In this document: piece after piece, positions 24,535 through 33,177 of the stretch | Numbering within the stretch: position 1 is the stretch's first letter | Layout of the letters: each line of letters begins with the position of its first letter | Assembly (NCBI RefSeq): GCF_011516635.5 | Contig: NZ_CP096255.1 | Location: 3,470,501 to 3,534,500, forward strand | Length of the DNA: 64,000 nt | DNA from: Bradyrhizobium barranii subsp. apii | GTDB taxonomy: Bacteria; Pseudomonadota; Alphaproteobacteria; Rhizobiales; Xanthobacteraceae | Reading direction: 5' to 3' | The notes under the pieces: generated by a model | The model's database searches: none | The model's input: only the letters and a program-made list of their open reading frames with translations | Told to the model about the DNA's origin: nothing | Program-made: the position numbers and the translations under genes

Positions 24535-25110
24535 ATGTCGGATGCGTGGTACATGTTGAACCAGTCAGATCGTATGCGTAGTGCAGTGTTTTTTGATCGC
24601 GACGGTGTCCTCAATGAGGATGACGGCTATACTTTTGACCCGAACAAGGTCCGGTGGGTGGAAGGCGCCCGCCAGGCCGTCAAAGCAGTCAATGACGCCG
24701 GATATTTCGCGTTTGTCGTGACAAACCAATCAGGGATCGCGAGGGGGTTTTACGAGGAGCGACATGTTCGCAGTTTGCACGCATGGATGTCGCGTGAACT
24801 TGCTATTGTAGGTGCGCATATCGATGCGTTCGAATTTTGCCCACATCACCCCGAGGGCCTGATTGAGCGCTACCGCGTCCTCTGCAACTGCCGTAAGCCG
24901 CGGCCGGGGATGATTAGAGCTCTGCTTGAGCGGTATCCGGTAGATATAGGCGCTAGTTTCATGATCGGCGATAAGAAGAGCGATCTTGCCGCGGCGCAAG
25001 CGGCGGGCATCGCAGCTTATCTGTTTGATGGGGCAAACCTCCATGCATTCATTGCTCCATTGTTGAAAAATCAGTCCCCTCGTCCTCATCGCACCGACAC
25101 GGCCGGATAG
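24535..25110 (+). CDS. gmhB: Heptose 1,7-bisphosphate phosphatase
   Basis: A 191-residue HAD-family (GmhB/HisB-N) phosphatase, removing the C7 phosphate of glycero-manno-heptose 1,7-bisphosphate. It shows VFFDRDGVLNEDDGY (nucleophile and acid/base Asp), FAFVVTNQSGIARGFYEERH, the zinc loop CPHHPEG...CNCRKPRPGM and FMIGDKKSDLAAAQAAGI. The start is ATG 24535, preceded by GGAAG; ATG 24574 immediately before the core is possible. It lies alone between decayed recombination genes and the IS66 element, co-oriented with the sugar operon. It probably serves LPS core or capsule heptose synthesis. Confidence 0.9.
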   Translation: MSDAWYMLNQSDRMRSAVFFDRDGVLNEDDGYTFDPNKVRWVEGARQAVKAVNDAGYFAFVVTNQSGIARGFYEERHVRSLHAWMSRELAIVGAHIDAFEFCPHHPEGLIERYRVLCNCRKPRPGMIRALLERYPVDIGASFMIGDKKSDLAAAQAAGIAAYLFDGANLHAFIAPLLKNQSPRPHRTDTAG

Positions 25111-25376
25111 AACCAACAGCCCTATAGCCTCGCAGTGATTAGGTAAATCCGAACTGCACGGTTTTGAGTGGACACACTGCCATCTCCCGGCCAATCCGCG
25201 GCTCTCAATGCGCCTAAAACCTTGGCTCGCTGCAGGCTTTCTAAGCATAAGCAGGGCATATTGGATTATGTTCTGATGCCCACTGACCGCAAAGTGAAGC
25301 GAACCATAAGATTTCAGAAGCCCGCAACGTCGCTTGGTGGCGTGCTTTAAAACGGTTGACGCTCTTGTGCGCGCGA
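25111..25376. other. Interval with no recognisable gene
   Basis: This is the convergent gap after gmhB. Minus-strand open frames here only shadow gmhB. No repeat, RNA gene or clear terminator was seen. Confidence 0.4.
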
Positions 25377-25712
25377 TCACCCAGAGACTAGCCAAGAAAA
25401 GCCGTGTTTCCCGAGCCACGCCAGCACCGCCGAGCATGCGAGCGAAAGCAAGCCGGCGCAAAACCAAGGGCGGCCTCGCGCGGCACTGATCGAGCGCAGA
25501 TAGAGAAATGCGCCGAGTAGCGTCCCGTAGTTCTTCCGAAAATCCCCGTTGAGCTTCGCAATTTTTGACAACTCGGAAGAGGTCTCAACTACACCCGCCA
25601 TTGTGCTGGCTCCTCTCACCAAATTTAGGTCCAGCATCTTATGAACCACTGTTTTGCCCGACAGATCAAGCAAAAATTCGACTTTCCGGAAGTAGAAATT
25701 CATCATCAGCAC
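25377..25712 (-). CDS. Small hypothetical membrane protein
   Basis: A possible 111-residue protein. After a charged N-terminal half (MNFYFRKVEFLLDLSGKTVV, ETSSELSKIAKLNGDFRKNY) comes a hydrophobic helix (WFCAGLLSLACSAVLAWLG) near the C-terminus. I do not recognise a family. The frame is open with plausible composition, but the neighbourhood is full of decayed genes, so it may be a remnant. The start could be ATG 25712 or the adjacent ATG codons. Confidence 0.35.
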   Translation of the reverse strand: MLMMNFYFRKVEFLLDLSGKTVVHKMLDLNLVRGASTMAGVVETSSELSKIAKLNGDFRKNYGTLLGAFLYLRSISAARGRPWFCAGLLSLACSAVLAWLGKHGFSWLVSG

Positions 25713-25956
25713 CGCTCCCGGTCGCTTGGCCGGCGCCTAAGGAAGGCGGAGCGTATCCGCTCCGCCTGCTCAGTTCAGACGTCACTCGATCTGACATTAG
25801 GAGCGCGTCTTCGACGTGGTTGCGAGTCAGCAACAGCACTCTCGATTTTCGTCTCACCGCCTATAAGTCGGTTTTTTAGATCGATGGTAAGCGCGATTTT
25901 CTTCGCACGCCGGCGGTTTTGATGGATTGCCCTGGTATCGGGCGATACCGAGCCGT

Positions 25957-26026
25957 TCAGGCAGTGGCGGCTTTGTGGAAGTTGAAGGGCAGCAGGTCTG
26001 TAATATCGGCGTCGCCGGCGCGCTGA
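25957..26026 (-). pseudogene. tnpC: IS66 tnpC 3' end, cut off by IS5 insertion
   Basis: Reverse translation gives RAGDADITDLLPFNFHKAAT followed by Ala and a stop, the standard C-terminus of this TnpC subtype. It joins ...LTELPQ from the piece ending at 26959 once the IS5 element is excised. Confidence 0.88.
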
Positions 26027-26958
26027 GTGTCCGACCGAAAAATAAGTTGAGTGATATCAGCGAGTTCTGATTCCATCGGTGTTGCGAAGCATCAAAGGGA
26101 TCGAGAATGTGGACTGATATCACCCGGGCACAGTTTGCCCGAGAGGAGCTGCGTTTGCCAAGCGACTTGACGGATGCGGAATGGGGCGTGCTGGAGAGGT
26201 TGCTTCCTGTGCGGGCCAATCGCGGGCGGCGCCCGAAATGGAGCTATCGCGACATCGTCGAGGCAGTACTCTATCTGCTGCGCGGCGGATTGCCGTGGCG
26301 CATGCTGCCGCCCACTCTGTTTCCACCAATGACCACGGTGCAGTACTATTTCTACCAATGGCGCGACAGCGGATTGTGGCAATCGATCAACCACGCACTC
26401 CTGATGCTGGCGCGCGAGGCGATCGGCCGGGAGGCCTCGCCGACGGCCGGCGTGATCGACAGCCAATCGGTCAAGACCACGGAAAGTGGCGGCCCTCGCG
26501 GCTACGACGCGGGAAAGAAGATCAAGGGTCGAAAGCGCCACATCGTCACCGACACCCAAGGGCTCCTGGTCGGAGCGATCGTTCACGCTGCCGACGTCCA
26601 GGATCGTGACGGCACGCCAGATGTCCTGTGCAGCATTCGCTACCGCTTCCCCTGGCTGCGCCATATCTTCGCCGATGGCGGCTATGCCGGCGAAAAGCTC
26701 AAGGCGGTGCTGGAAAAGATCGGCCGGTGGACTGTCGAGATCATCAAGCGCTCCGATGCCGCACAGGGCTTCGAGGTGCTTCCGCGCCGCTGGGTGGTCG
26801 AACGAACCTTCGCCTGGCTCGGCCGCAACCGCAGATTGGCCAAGGACTTCGAGCGAACCATCGAAAGCGCAACTGCCTGGCTCTTCCTCGCCTCTGTCCA
26901 ACTCATGACAAGGCGCATCGCAGCGATAAAAACAGCAATGCAATTTTGAGTCAGGCTC
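26027..26958 (+). mobile_element. IS5-family element (932 bp) in tnpC
   Basis: The ends GTGTCCGACCGAAAA and, reversed, GAGCCTGACTCAAAA are imperfect inverted repeats. The flanking 3-bp direct repeat TGA (26024-26026 and 26959-26961) fits the IS1031-type subgroup of IS5. Excision restores the tnpC frame through ELPQRAGDAD. One intact transposase gene fills the element. Confidence 0.88.
26107..26949 (+). CDS. IS5-family (IS1031-like) transposase
   Basis: A 280-residue transposase: N-terminal LTDAEWGVLERLLPV and SYRDIVEAVLYLLRGGLPWR, then the DDE core in GVIDSQSVKTTESGGPRGYD, HIFADGGYAGEKLKAVL and RRWVVERTFAWLGRNRRLAK. That is the standard one-ORF layout of this subgroup. The frame is complete, so the element may be active. 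It reads opposite to the IS66 genes it interrupts. Confidence 0.95.
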   Translation: MWTDITRAQFAREELRLPSDLTDAEWGVLERLLPVRANRGRRPKWSYRDIVEAVLYLLRGGLPWRMLPPTLFPPMTTVQYYFYQWRDSGLWQSINHALLMLAREAIGREASPTAGVIDSQSVKTTESGGPRGYDAGKKIKGRKRHIVTDTQGLLVGAIVHAADVQDRDGTPDVLCSIRYRFPWLRHIFADGGYAGEKLKAVLEKIGRWTVEIIKRSDAAQGFEVLPRRWVVERTFAWLGRNRRLAKDFERTIESATAWLFLASVQLMTRRIAAIKTAMQF

Positions 26959-28463
26959 TGAGGCAATTCGGTGAGGACGTGGCGCAACCACGCTAACGGC
27001 TCGACACGTGAGGCGCGGCAGGTCAGCATCAGGCTATAGACGACGGCACTGGCCTTGGCTCCGTCCACGGTATCGCTGAACAACCAACTCTTCCTGCCAG
27101 TTGCAAAAACCCTGATGTCGCGCTCCAGAAGATTGTTGTCAATCGGCATGCTGCCGTCCCCGGTGTAGCGCGTCAGATATTCCCATTGGTTTCGGGTGTA
27201 GGATACGGCGTCGCCGAGCTTGCTGTCAGGCAAGACCTTCGGGGCCATGTCATCGAGCCATACTTTGAGAGCATTGAGGATGGGGACACTATGTTGCTGG
27301 CGGAAGCGGCGAATGCAGTAGGCCTGTGTTTCACCCTTCTTCGGTATTCCGTCCCACGCCCGCCTTTCAACCCGGTAGAGCTGTTCAAAGAACCGCAGCG
27401 CTTGCTCGGGCGGACCGCCGCCCTTCTTCCTGGCTTTGAGGGCATCGACAAAGCGCCGCCGGGAGTGGGCCATGCATCCAATGTGGGTGGCCCCTTCCAG
27501 CGTGCGCCATGCGGTATAGCCGTCACTCATTACAATGCCACGGTAATCGCCGAGGAAGGCTTGCGGGTGGATTTGGCCGCGGCCCGGCTGATAATCCAGA
27601 AGAACGATCGGCTCGTGGCTGCCCTTGCCGCTGCGATAAGCCCACATGTACGATGTGCTGGTGGCCCGTTTGTCCTTCTCCTTGAGGACCTGAACCGTTG
27701 TCTCGTCGTCATGGATGAGAGGTTGTGATCTGAGCCGCAGCTTCAGGGCGTCGTAGATGCGATGCAGATGCTTCTCGCTCGAGCCAATCACCCAGTGGCC
27801 CAAAGCGCCGCGGCTGACAGGAACACCTGCACGTTCGAAGGCCTGCGCCAGGCGGTAGAGCGGCGTGCCATCGACATATTTGTGAACCAGCGCGAACGCC
27901 AGCGTCGAGGGCGTGGCAACGCTGCCCGGCAATGGTTGCGGCGGCATCGGCGCGGTCACGACAGGGGCGTGGATCCCGGTGCGATCGCTATGGCGGCACG
28001 CATATTTGAAGCGCACATTCTGTAAAACCTTCGCCTTCACCTCGATATGAAGTTGCTCGGTGACAGCCTCGCCCATGCGATGCATCTGGCCACGGCAGCA
28101 AGGACACGCCTTCTGATCGTCGGACAGGTCATACTCGACGCGCTCACGAGGTAGGTTCCCCGGCAGCGGCTTGCGGCCGCGCTTCTTTCCCATTGTGTTT
28201 TCGACGGGTGGCAAGCCCGTGTCCGGAAGTTCGGCGATATTGTTCGTTTCACTGCCGGCGTCCTCCTCATCGGAGGCCTGCTCGGCTTCATTGAAGAGAC
28301 GATCAACATGCTTTTCGCTGCGCGGCGCAAAACGATGCAGGCGTGCCAGCGCCAGTTCTTCCTCGAGCTTGGCGACGCGGTCGGCGAGTTGATGGTTCTC
28401 CGCCTGCAGCGCAGCAATGCGTGCCAACAGCACTTCAACACTCGGATCGCCGGTTCGATTCAT
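26959..28463 (-). pseudogene. tnpC: IS66 transposase TnpC, main part, 3' interrupted
   Basis: About 500 codons of an IS66 transposase: coiled N-terminus (LLARIAALQAENHQLADRVA), zinc region ACPCCRGQMH, DDE core IHDDETTVQVL, IVMSDGYTAWRTLEG and PIDNNLLERDIRVFATGRKS with the Glu. After ...VLTELPQ the frame enters the IS5 element and continues as about 90 foreign residues. All catalytic motifs precede the insertion, so a truncated and possibly inactive protein could still be made. It differs clearly from the TnpC at 2109. Confidence 0.9.
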
Positions 28464-28515
28464 CGAATTCTTGAATCTGAACCGTACCGACGCGTCAACC
28501 GCTCAACTCGAGAGC

Positions 28516-28869
28516 TCAGCCGGCAACCTGATATTGCCGCACCGGATGGCGGACCATCGCATCGATATCGATGCCGTCAAGGATCCAGTGCAATTGCTCC
28601 GTCGTCAGCGTGACGATCGCCTCCTGGCGGCGCGGCCATCGGAACCTGTCTTCGGTCAGCCGCTTCAGGACCAGTACAAAGCCGGACCGATCGAAGAACA
28701 GAAGCTTCATCCGGTCGCAACGGCGATTGCAGAACGCAAAAACCGCCGGAGTGAATGGATCGAGCGCCATCGTCTCCTGGACCAGGACCGCAAGGCTGTT
28801 GATGCCAGCCCGGAAGTCGATCGGCTCACGGTGCAGATAGACCTGCAGGTCATCGCCCAGTCTAAACAT
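28516..28869 (-). CDS. tnpB: IS66 accessory protein TnpB
   Basis: A 117-residue IS66 TnpB: DDLQVYLHREPIDFRAGINS, AVFAFCNRRCDRMKLLFFDR and LVLKRLTEDRFRWP. It overlaps tnpA by 8 nt and precedes tnpC by 52 nt, the same spacing plan as the copy at 1704. It is intact. Confidence 0.94.
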   Translation of the reverse strand: MFRLGDDLQVYLHREPIDFRAGINSLAVLVQETMALDPFTPAVFAFCNRRCDRMKLLFFDRSGFVLVLKRLTEDRFRWPRRQEAIVTLTTEQLHWILDGIDIDAMVRHPVRQYQVAG

Positions 28870-29320
28870 CGCCCAGCGCTCCGATGATCGCCGTCAATGC
28901 ATCCACATCGCCGCATTCCAGCGCGAGCTTCACGCCATTCGGCAGCGACACGCTCACTTTGGCCGGAGAACAAAAAGCTGGAGTCCCTTTGGGTTCCGAA
29001 CCACGCACTTCATCGTAAGCCGGCAAATCAACCGTCGCCACGCTGTCTTTTCGCGACAGGTCCCGCTCGGACTTCCCCTCAAGCTGAACCGGGATGAACG
29101 CCGGGCGTGAGGACGGCGGCAGCGACCTGGTCGCGCTGTGCTTCTTGATCCACTTCCGAAGGAGGTTCGCGTTGACCCCATGTTCGAGTGCAAGCCTCGA
29201 TACCGAAACCCCAGGCTCAAGGCAGGCCGCGACAAGACGCTCTTTCGATGCCGCCTCGTAGCGCCGGCGACCGTTCCGGCCGACAAGCCTGACCCGCAGT
29301 TTCTGATCATCGTCGCTCAT
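28862..29320 (-). CDS. tnpA: IS66 accessory protein TnpA (HTH)
   Basis: A 152-residue helix-turn-helix protein: RYEAASKERLVAACLEPGVS and SRLALEHGVNANLLRKWIKK. The C-terminal LPNGVKLALECGDVDALTAI is typical of IS66 TnpA. ATG 29320 is chosen because the frame upstream runs through a palindrome (29326-29349) close to the element end. Confidence 0.88.
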   Translation of the reverse strand: MSDDDQKLRVRLVGRNGRRRYEAASKERLVAACLEPGVSVSRLALEHGVNANLLRKWIKKHSATRSLPPSSRPAFIPVQLEGKSERDLSRKDSVATVDLPAYDEVRGSEPKGTPAFCSPAKVSVSLPNGVKLALECGDVDALTAIIGALGDV

Positions 29321-29325
29321 CACAA

Positions 29326-29349
29326 GGTGTCCACCTATTTTGGTGGACA
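29326..29349. repeat. Palindrome upstream of IS66 tnpA
   Basis: GGTGTCCACC and GGTGGACACC face each other around a 4-base centre. It lies between the right inverted repeat of the IS66 element and tnpA. It could be an operator for tnpA expression or a transcription stop shielding the element. Confidence 0.65.
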
Positions 29350-29475
29350 CCTCATGCATCAGGACTCTCAAAAGCAAAAGGTGCGGAGAAATTCGCGCTT
29401 ACGATCGATGAGGAGCCTGGTTATGGGCAAAATGAGAGCATCCAAGCCGCAAAGAGCAGACTGGAACGTGATTGG

Positions 29476-29814
29476 TTAGTTGATACGCTTGAACTCGTAC
29501 CGTTCGATCACTTTCGCTTTGTCCGGTTCCAGGGGGTGTGCTTGCTGAGAGGTGCCAAATAGCAATCCAGATGCCTTCTGTTTTGCGACGCTGGCCAACA
29601 TCAGGGCAACGAGCACAAGGCCAACAGCTCCGACAGTGACAATGAGCTCAGCGAGAAAAGGTGCGGCGCCCGTGCCGAAAATCGGCTCGCGTGGCCCTTT
29701 GCCATTGGACCGGTGATCCTCTTGCAGTTGAGTGATTTCAGGCCGTCTGTTTGGCTTGATGAATAGCGGTTGATCGGACCGTGCCGTTTCTTTTGGTTTT
29801 GAAGGGTCGATCAT
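29476..29814 (-). CDS. Small single-span membrane protein of the recombination operon
   Basis: A 112-residue protein with a polar N-terminal half and one hydrophobic helix ([20 protein letters not shown]), followed by a basic/charged tail. I recognise no family. Its ATG overlaps the ERF stop as ATGA, so it is the last gene of that operon and is probably co-translated. A membrane protein at the end of a phage-type operon could be a holin-like or anchoring protein; the sequence does not decide. Confidence 0.65.
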   Translation of the reverse strand: MIDPSKPKETARSDQPLFIKPNRRPEITQLQEDHRSNGKGPREPIFGTGAAPFLAELIVTVGAVGLVLVALMLASVAKQKASGLLFGTSQQAHPLEPDKAKVIERYEFKRIN

Positions 29815-30956
29815 TGCTGCTGCGCTTCCGTCTGCAAAGTTTGGTGCGGTTTGCGATCCAATGCCGCGACTTCGGGGCTAGCGGTGGTAGCCGTGCTTGC
29901 CGCCCAGAGCTCCCTTGCGACAGGCAAGGGCGATATCTGCACGTTTGCCCACCACGCCTTTTCGTTGCCGTACCGGTGCAAGGCTTCGTGATGCAAGCGG
30001 CAGAGAGGCACGGTAAACTCGTCGCTGACCTTGCGGCTCAGTGTTCTAGGTTGAGCGAACTTCAGGTGATGCGCATCCGCCGGGGATTGTTTGCATACGA
30101 GGCAGGGATGTTCGCGGACGAAGGCGAGATGTAATTTGTTCCTCTTGCGGGGCGGTTCCTTGGGGATAGCGAGGCCGGTTTGAAAGGCCGTCGAGGTGCG
30201 CTCGGCCTCGTAGACCTCGGTGATATCCACTGGGTTTTGAGGGGCGCCAGCTATTGGTTGCATGGGATCTGGTGGCGACTCCAATCTCGCCTGATAAGCA
30301 GCCTCGATTGATCGAGCATCAATCTCTTGGAGGGTGTTTTTGAGGGGTAGGCTGGCTTTGGCCCAAGCCAGGAGATCTTCGGTGCCTGCGAGCTCAGTCA
30401 GCAACCGCTGACGCAGTGCCGCTGAATCTGGCCCTCCAAGAACCGGCGGTCTGTTCAAAAGAGGTTTGGGCGTCCTTTTTTTCACTTCTGAGGCAGGGCG
30501 TTGCTCAGGAGCGGGCGGTACTCCAGCGATGGCATCGGGTGCATCGAGGTCGTCTTCACCTGCGATACCGACGAGCGCGAACAGTGCGTATCGGCGTGTA
30601 TAGGTTAGCGCCGCACCCATCCGATGCGGCGCCTCGACGTCCTTGCCGGAGCAGACCGGAAGATCGGAGGAAATCCATTCCCCCGAAGCATGGGCGAGCA
30701 GGGTCGTAAGATGAATCTGGCCGCTCATTTGCTCGGTTCGGGTGGTCTGGATAGTTGCGATCTCCTGCTGGCTCAGAGTCTTGCGGACGATGTCCAGGCC
30801 AGAGGCGAGCGAGGCATAGCGGAAGGTCCGGTCCCCCTCCCGCGGGAAGGGTGACCGGATGACCGCGGTCAGGGTCTTCTCGGGGTTCATCAATTCGGCC
30901 TGGGCTCGGGCGAGCGCGGCTGCGATGGCTCCGATATGCTCACTAGACCGATGCAT
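29811..30956 (-). CDS. ERF-type single-strand annealing protein with HNH-like C-terminus
   Basis: A 381-residue protein. The first ~140 residues are ERF-like: [60 protein letters not shown] and [21 protein letters not shown] Pro-rich linker leads to a C-terminal zinc/HNH-like module: [20 protein letters not shown] and [23 protein letters not shown] proteins anneal single strands in phage recombination, usually beside a 5'-3' exonuclease, which is the upstream gene here. ATG 30956 overlaps that gene by 14 nt; the frame extends to 31046 but that would enter the exonuclease. The fusion to an HNH-like part is notable. Confidence 0.85.
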   Translation of the reverse strand: MHRSSEHIGAIAAALARAQAELMNPEKTLTAVIRSPFPREGDRTFRYASLASGLDIVRKTLSQQEIATIQTTRTEQMSGQIHLTTLLAHASGEWISSDLPVCSGKDVEAPHRMGAALTYTRRYALFALVGIAGEDDLDAPDAIAGVPPAPEQRPASEVKKRTPKPLLNRPPVLGGPDSAALRQRLLTELAGTEDLLAWAKASLPLKNTLQEIDARSIEAAYQARLESPPDPMQPIAGAPQNPVDITEVYEAERTSTAFQTGLAIPKEPPRKRNKLHLAFVREHPCLVCKQSPADAHHLKFAQPRTLSRKVSDEFTVPLCRLHHEALHRYGNEKAWWANVQISPLPVARELWAASTATTASPEVAALDRKPHQTLQTEAQQQ

Positions 30957-31806
30957 GCGACCCCTCCTCAGACTGGGCCTCGAAGCTGACGGCCCCCGAT
31001 TTGGAGCGCTTGGCCTTGATGCCGTGGCCTTTTGCCTCTTTGGCATCCTCCGGCATCAGCTTCTTCAGATCCGATTTGGCTGTCTCGTGCTCGCCATGCG
31101 CCGTCCGGGTGCGAAGATAGGTCGCGGCAAGTTCCGCCCACTGATTGGACGTGGACATGTCCATGACCTTGACCGCCTCCAGCCGTGGACGCGGCGTCTC
31201 GATGTTGAAGAGGATCGGCGGCTCGCCGCGTTGCACGCAGCGCCAGAACTTCTTTTCGGCGGTGAGCAGGAGGTGCTGATAAAGCGGATCGGCGTAGATC
31301 TTGATCTCGACCCACTTGCCGCCACCGGTGATGATGGAGAGAACGGAGCTGCGCGCGGCGGTAACCCACATGTTGTGCTGGAGCTGTGCCATGTGCTTGT
31401 CGGCTGCAGCCTCCTCTGTGAAGGCCCATGGAAGCATGAACTTGGCTTCGAATACCGCGCCGGTCTGCTCGACCATCCCGTCGAGCGTCGCCGCCATCCA
31501 TTTGTGAATGGGGTGACGTACGCGTTTTTGGATGTCCTTGATGGTTTGGCCTGAGATGCGCTGGTACCAGGCGCGATTCAGTAGTTCGGTTACAGTGCCG
31601 AGCTGAACGATTAAATTGTCGGAGAGGTCTTCGGGTTCCGCCTCGCCGCGTTTCTCATACCAAAGCTGGGTAAGAGCGCCCTGATCGTCGCCCATGATGA
31701 TGCGGGCGTCCGAACCGCCGATGAAGTGCCGCCGGTCGTGCGGATTAAATTTGAATGTTGGGTTATGCGGCTCTGTCGCGCGGGACGCATCAGTTTGAAG
31801 GGTACT
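30943..31806 (-). CDS. YqaJ/lambda-type viral recombinase exonuclease
   Basis: A PD-(D/E)xK exonuclease of about 287 residues: [58 protein letters not shown] and AKFMLPWAF (catalytic Asp, then Glu-x-Lys), and [20 protein letters not shown]. Phage members degrade one DNA strand 5'-3' and work with an annealing protein, encoded next. TTG 31806 preceded by CAGGAGA is the likeliest start; ATG 31851 is possible but its leader is Arg-rich and less family-like. A decayed copy is at 23326-24110. Confidence 0.85.
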   Translation of the reverse strand, partial: STLQTDASRATEPHNPTFKFNPHDRRHFIGGSDARIIMGDDQGALTQLWYEKRGEAEPEDLSDNLIVQLGTVTELLNRAWYQRISGQTIKDIQKRVRHPIHKWMAATLDGMVEQTGAVFEAKFMLPWAFTEEAAADKHMAQLQHNMWVTAARSSVLSIITGGGKWVEIKIYADPLYQHLLLTAEKKFWRCVQRGEPPILFNIETPRPRLEAVKVMDMSTSNQWAELAATYLRTRTAHGEHETAKSDLKKLMPEDAKEAKGHGIKAKRSKSGAVSFEAQSEEGSHASV

Positions 31807-31844
31807 CAACGGGATCTCCTGCTTAAAGCTTGCGCGGCTTCTCC

Positions 31845-31985
31845 GCCGCACTGCCTTAAGCCCCGCAGTCGCGAGGTGAGATGCCGAGGCCGCTTGCGCC
31901 CGGCAGAATCAGTAGCGCTCCGATCGGCTTTGAATGCCAGTCCTTTTCGGAGCAAGATTCTTGCTCTTTTGCGCGACTTCTGACC
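31845..31985 (-). repeat. Conserved 5' flank of the intact recombination module (copy 2)
   Basis: Homologous to 24210-24340 (shared blocks such as GAATGCCAGTCCTTT and AGCCCCGCA). It lies just upstream of the exonuclease gene and downstream of the DUF5681-like gene. Conservation outside coding sequence suggests a promoter/leader, or simply the extent of the duplicated unit. Confidence 0.65.
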
Positions 31986-31994
31986 GGAAGGTGC

Positions 31995-32546
31995 TCAAGG
32001 ATGCTCGCTCCACCATTTGGGCCATCGCACCTTCTTTGGCGTGCGCGTAGCGTCCACTACGATGCGCTGTTCGGCCGGCGAGAGCCGCCGCGGCAGGCGC
32101 TCTAAAGTGGCTTCGACAAGCCACGGTTCGATCGCCATGCGAGCGGTCTCGCGATACGGATCGAGCTTTCTCGCCATACGCAATGGTTCAAGTGCGAGGG
32201 TGACGCTACCTGGGTCTACACCTACGTGGACGATTGTCATTGGCTCGCTTTGGCTCTTTTCACCTCGTGCCTGCTCGATCAGTGCCAGCGAAGCCCGTGC
32301 CGCTGCGCCATCACCATCGAGGCCGCGCTTTGCCAGATGAAGGAGATATGCTTCAGTCGCCGTGACAAGGCGTTCAGTGCCGCGTTCACGGATCGTAACC
32401 ATTTGACCGAGCACCGCCTCATAAGGTGCAAGCCGGTGACGACCGCGGGGGCGGCCGGCGGGATTGCCGCTCTGGCCTTTCACGAAGCGCGAACCCTTGG
32501 GCGGCCGTCCATAACCGACTTCGTTGGCGTTATTAATCCAACCCAT
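31995..32546 (-). CDS. DUF5681-like protein 1
   Basis: A 183-residue protein with the DUF5681 signature near its start, GYGRPPKGSRFVKGQSGNPA followed by GRPRGR, a basic Gly/Pro/Asn segment. A helical part follows (LAPYEAVLGQMVTIRERGTE, ATEAYLLHLAKRGLDGDGAA). ATG 32546 has a good GGAGA upstream. It overlaps the previous gene by 14 nt. DUF5681 proteins are common in alphaproteobacterial prophages and islands and sometimes sit near terminase or DNA methylase genes; the function is unknown. A DNA-packaging role is only a guess. Confidence 0.8.
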   Translation of the reverse strand: MGWINNANEVGYGRPPKGSRFVKGQSGNPAGRPRGRHRLAPYEAVLGQMVTIRERGTERLVTATEAYLLHLAKRGLDGDGAAARASLALIEQARGEKSQSEPMTIVHVGVDPGSVTLALEPLRMARKLDPYRETARMAIEPWLVEATLERLPRRLSPAEQRIVVDATRTPKKVRWPKWWSEHP

Positions 32547-33177
32547 CGGCGTCTCCTGTGAGTCGCTTGGAGCTGTCGCCCCCAAAAATTAGCATGTGAG
32601 AATCGCGCGTGCATCGCCGGACCTCGTTGCATTCGCTTTCGGTAAGACTTGCGCCACGACGAGTTCGGTCGAGCCCAAGTTGAGCCGCTGAAGGCTCAAG
32701 AAGAAGCTGGGCACGCTCCAAACCCAAATCCGACCTAGTCGGGTTCGGTGCTGCGATCCCGAGGATCACGAGTGCCGCATCGGCATTGTCCGGATCGGGG
32801 GAGAAATGCTGCGTGATTTTTGCGTGCGACGGCTGCGTGGGAGCATGTTTTTTCAGCCACGCTTCGCGCGTGATGATCCACTTCTCGACCTGCCGCATGG
32901 CCATGCGTTTGCCCGCGAACGCGTCCCTTAGGGTTCGGTGCCACAGTGCTTCTTCCATCGAGATCTCGCGCGCTCTTCCCCCGTGAGTGGTGATCACGGT
33001 CTTGTCGAGCAGCACTTCCAAGGCGGAGCCCTCTTTCGCGCGCTTGCTGGAACCGCGTGGTCGTCCCTTAGGGTTGCCGCTGCGGCCCTTGTGAAACCTG
33101 CCCGCATTCGGCGAATCCGGGGCTGTTCGATCGGGATCAACAGCAGGCTGAGGAGCGGTCTCGGGCTTGGCGTTCAT
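32533..33177 (-). CDS. DUF5681-like protein 2
   Basis: A 214-residue protein with a second DUF5681-type N-terminal motif, FHKGRSGNPKGRPRGSSKRA. It continues with VLLDKTVITTHGGRAREISM and EEALWHRTLRDAFAGKRMAM, helices also seen in the family. It shares only the motif and general helical layout with the neighbour, so the two are diverged paralogues. ATG 33177 overlaps the methyltransferase stop as ATGA. The function is unknown. Confidence 0.8.
   Translation of the reverse strand: MNAKPETAPQPAVDPDRTAPDSPNAGRFHKGRSGNPKGRPRGSSKRAKEGSALEVLLDKTVITTHGGRAREISMEEALWHRTLRDAFAGKRMAMRQVEKWIITREAWLKKHAPTQPSHAKITQHFSPDPDNADAALVILGIAAPNPTRSDLGLERAQLLLEPSAAQLGLDRTRRGASLTESECNEVRRCTRDSHMLIFGGDSSKRLTGDADGLD

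Larger units (their letters stand above)
25887..29402 (-). mobile_element. IS66-family element interrupted by an IS5 element
   Basis: The inverted ends are GTAAGCGCGATTTTCTTCGC (left) and, reversed, GTAAGCGCGAATTTCTCCGC (right). A perfect 8-bp duplication GATCGATG flanks it (25879-25886 and 29403-29410). tnpA, tnpB and tnpC run on the minus strand. An IS5 element (26027-26958) sits near the 3' end of tnpC. Without that and its 3-bp duplicate the element would be about 2.58 kb, normal for IS66. It can no longer make its own TnpC. Confidence 0.94.

Noticed and set aside
30957-31046. N-terminal extension of the ERF protein
   Set aside because: It would lie inside the 3' end of the exonuclease gene; ATG 30956 matches the family start better.
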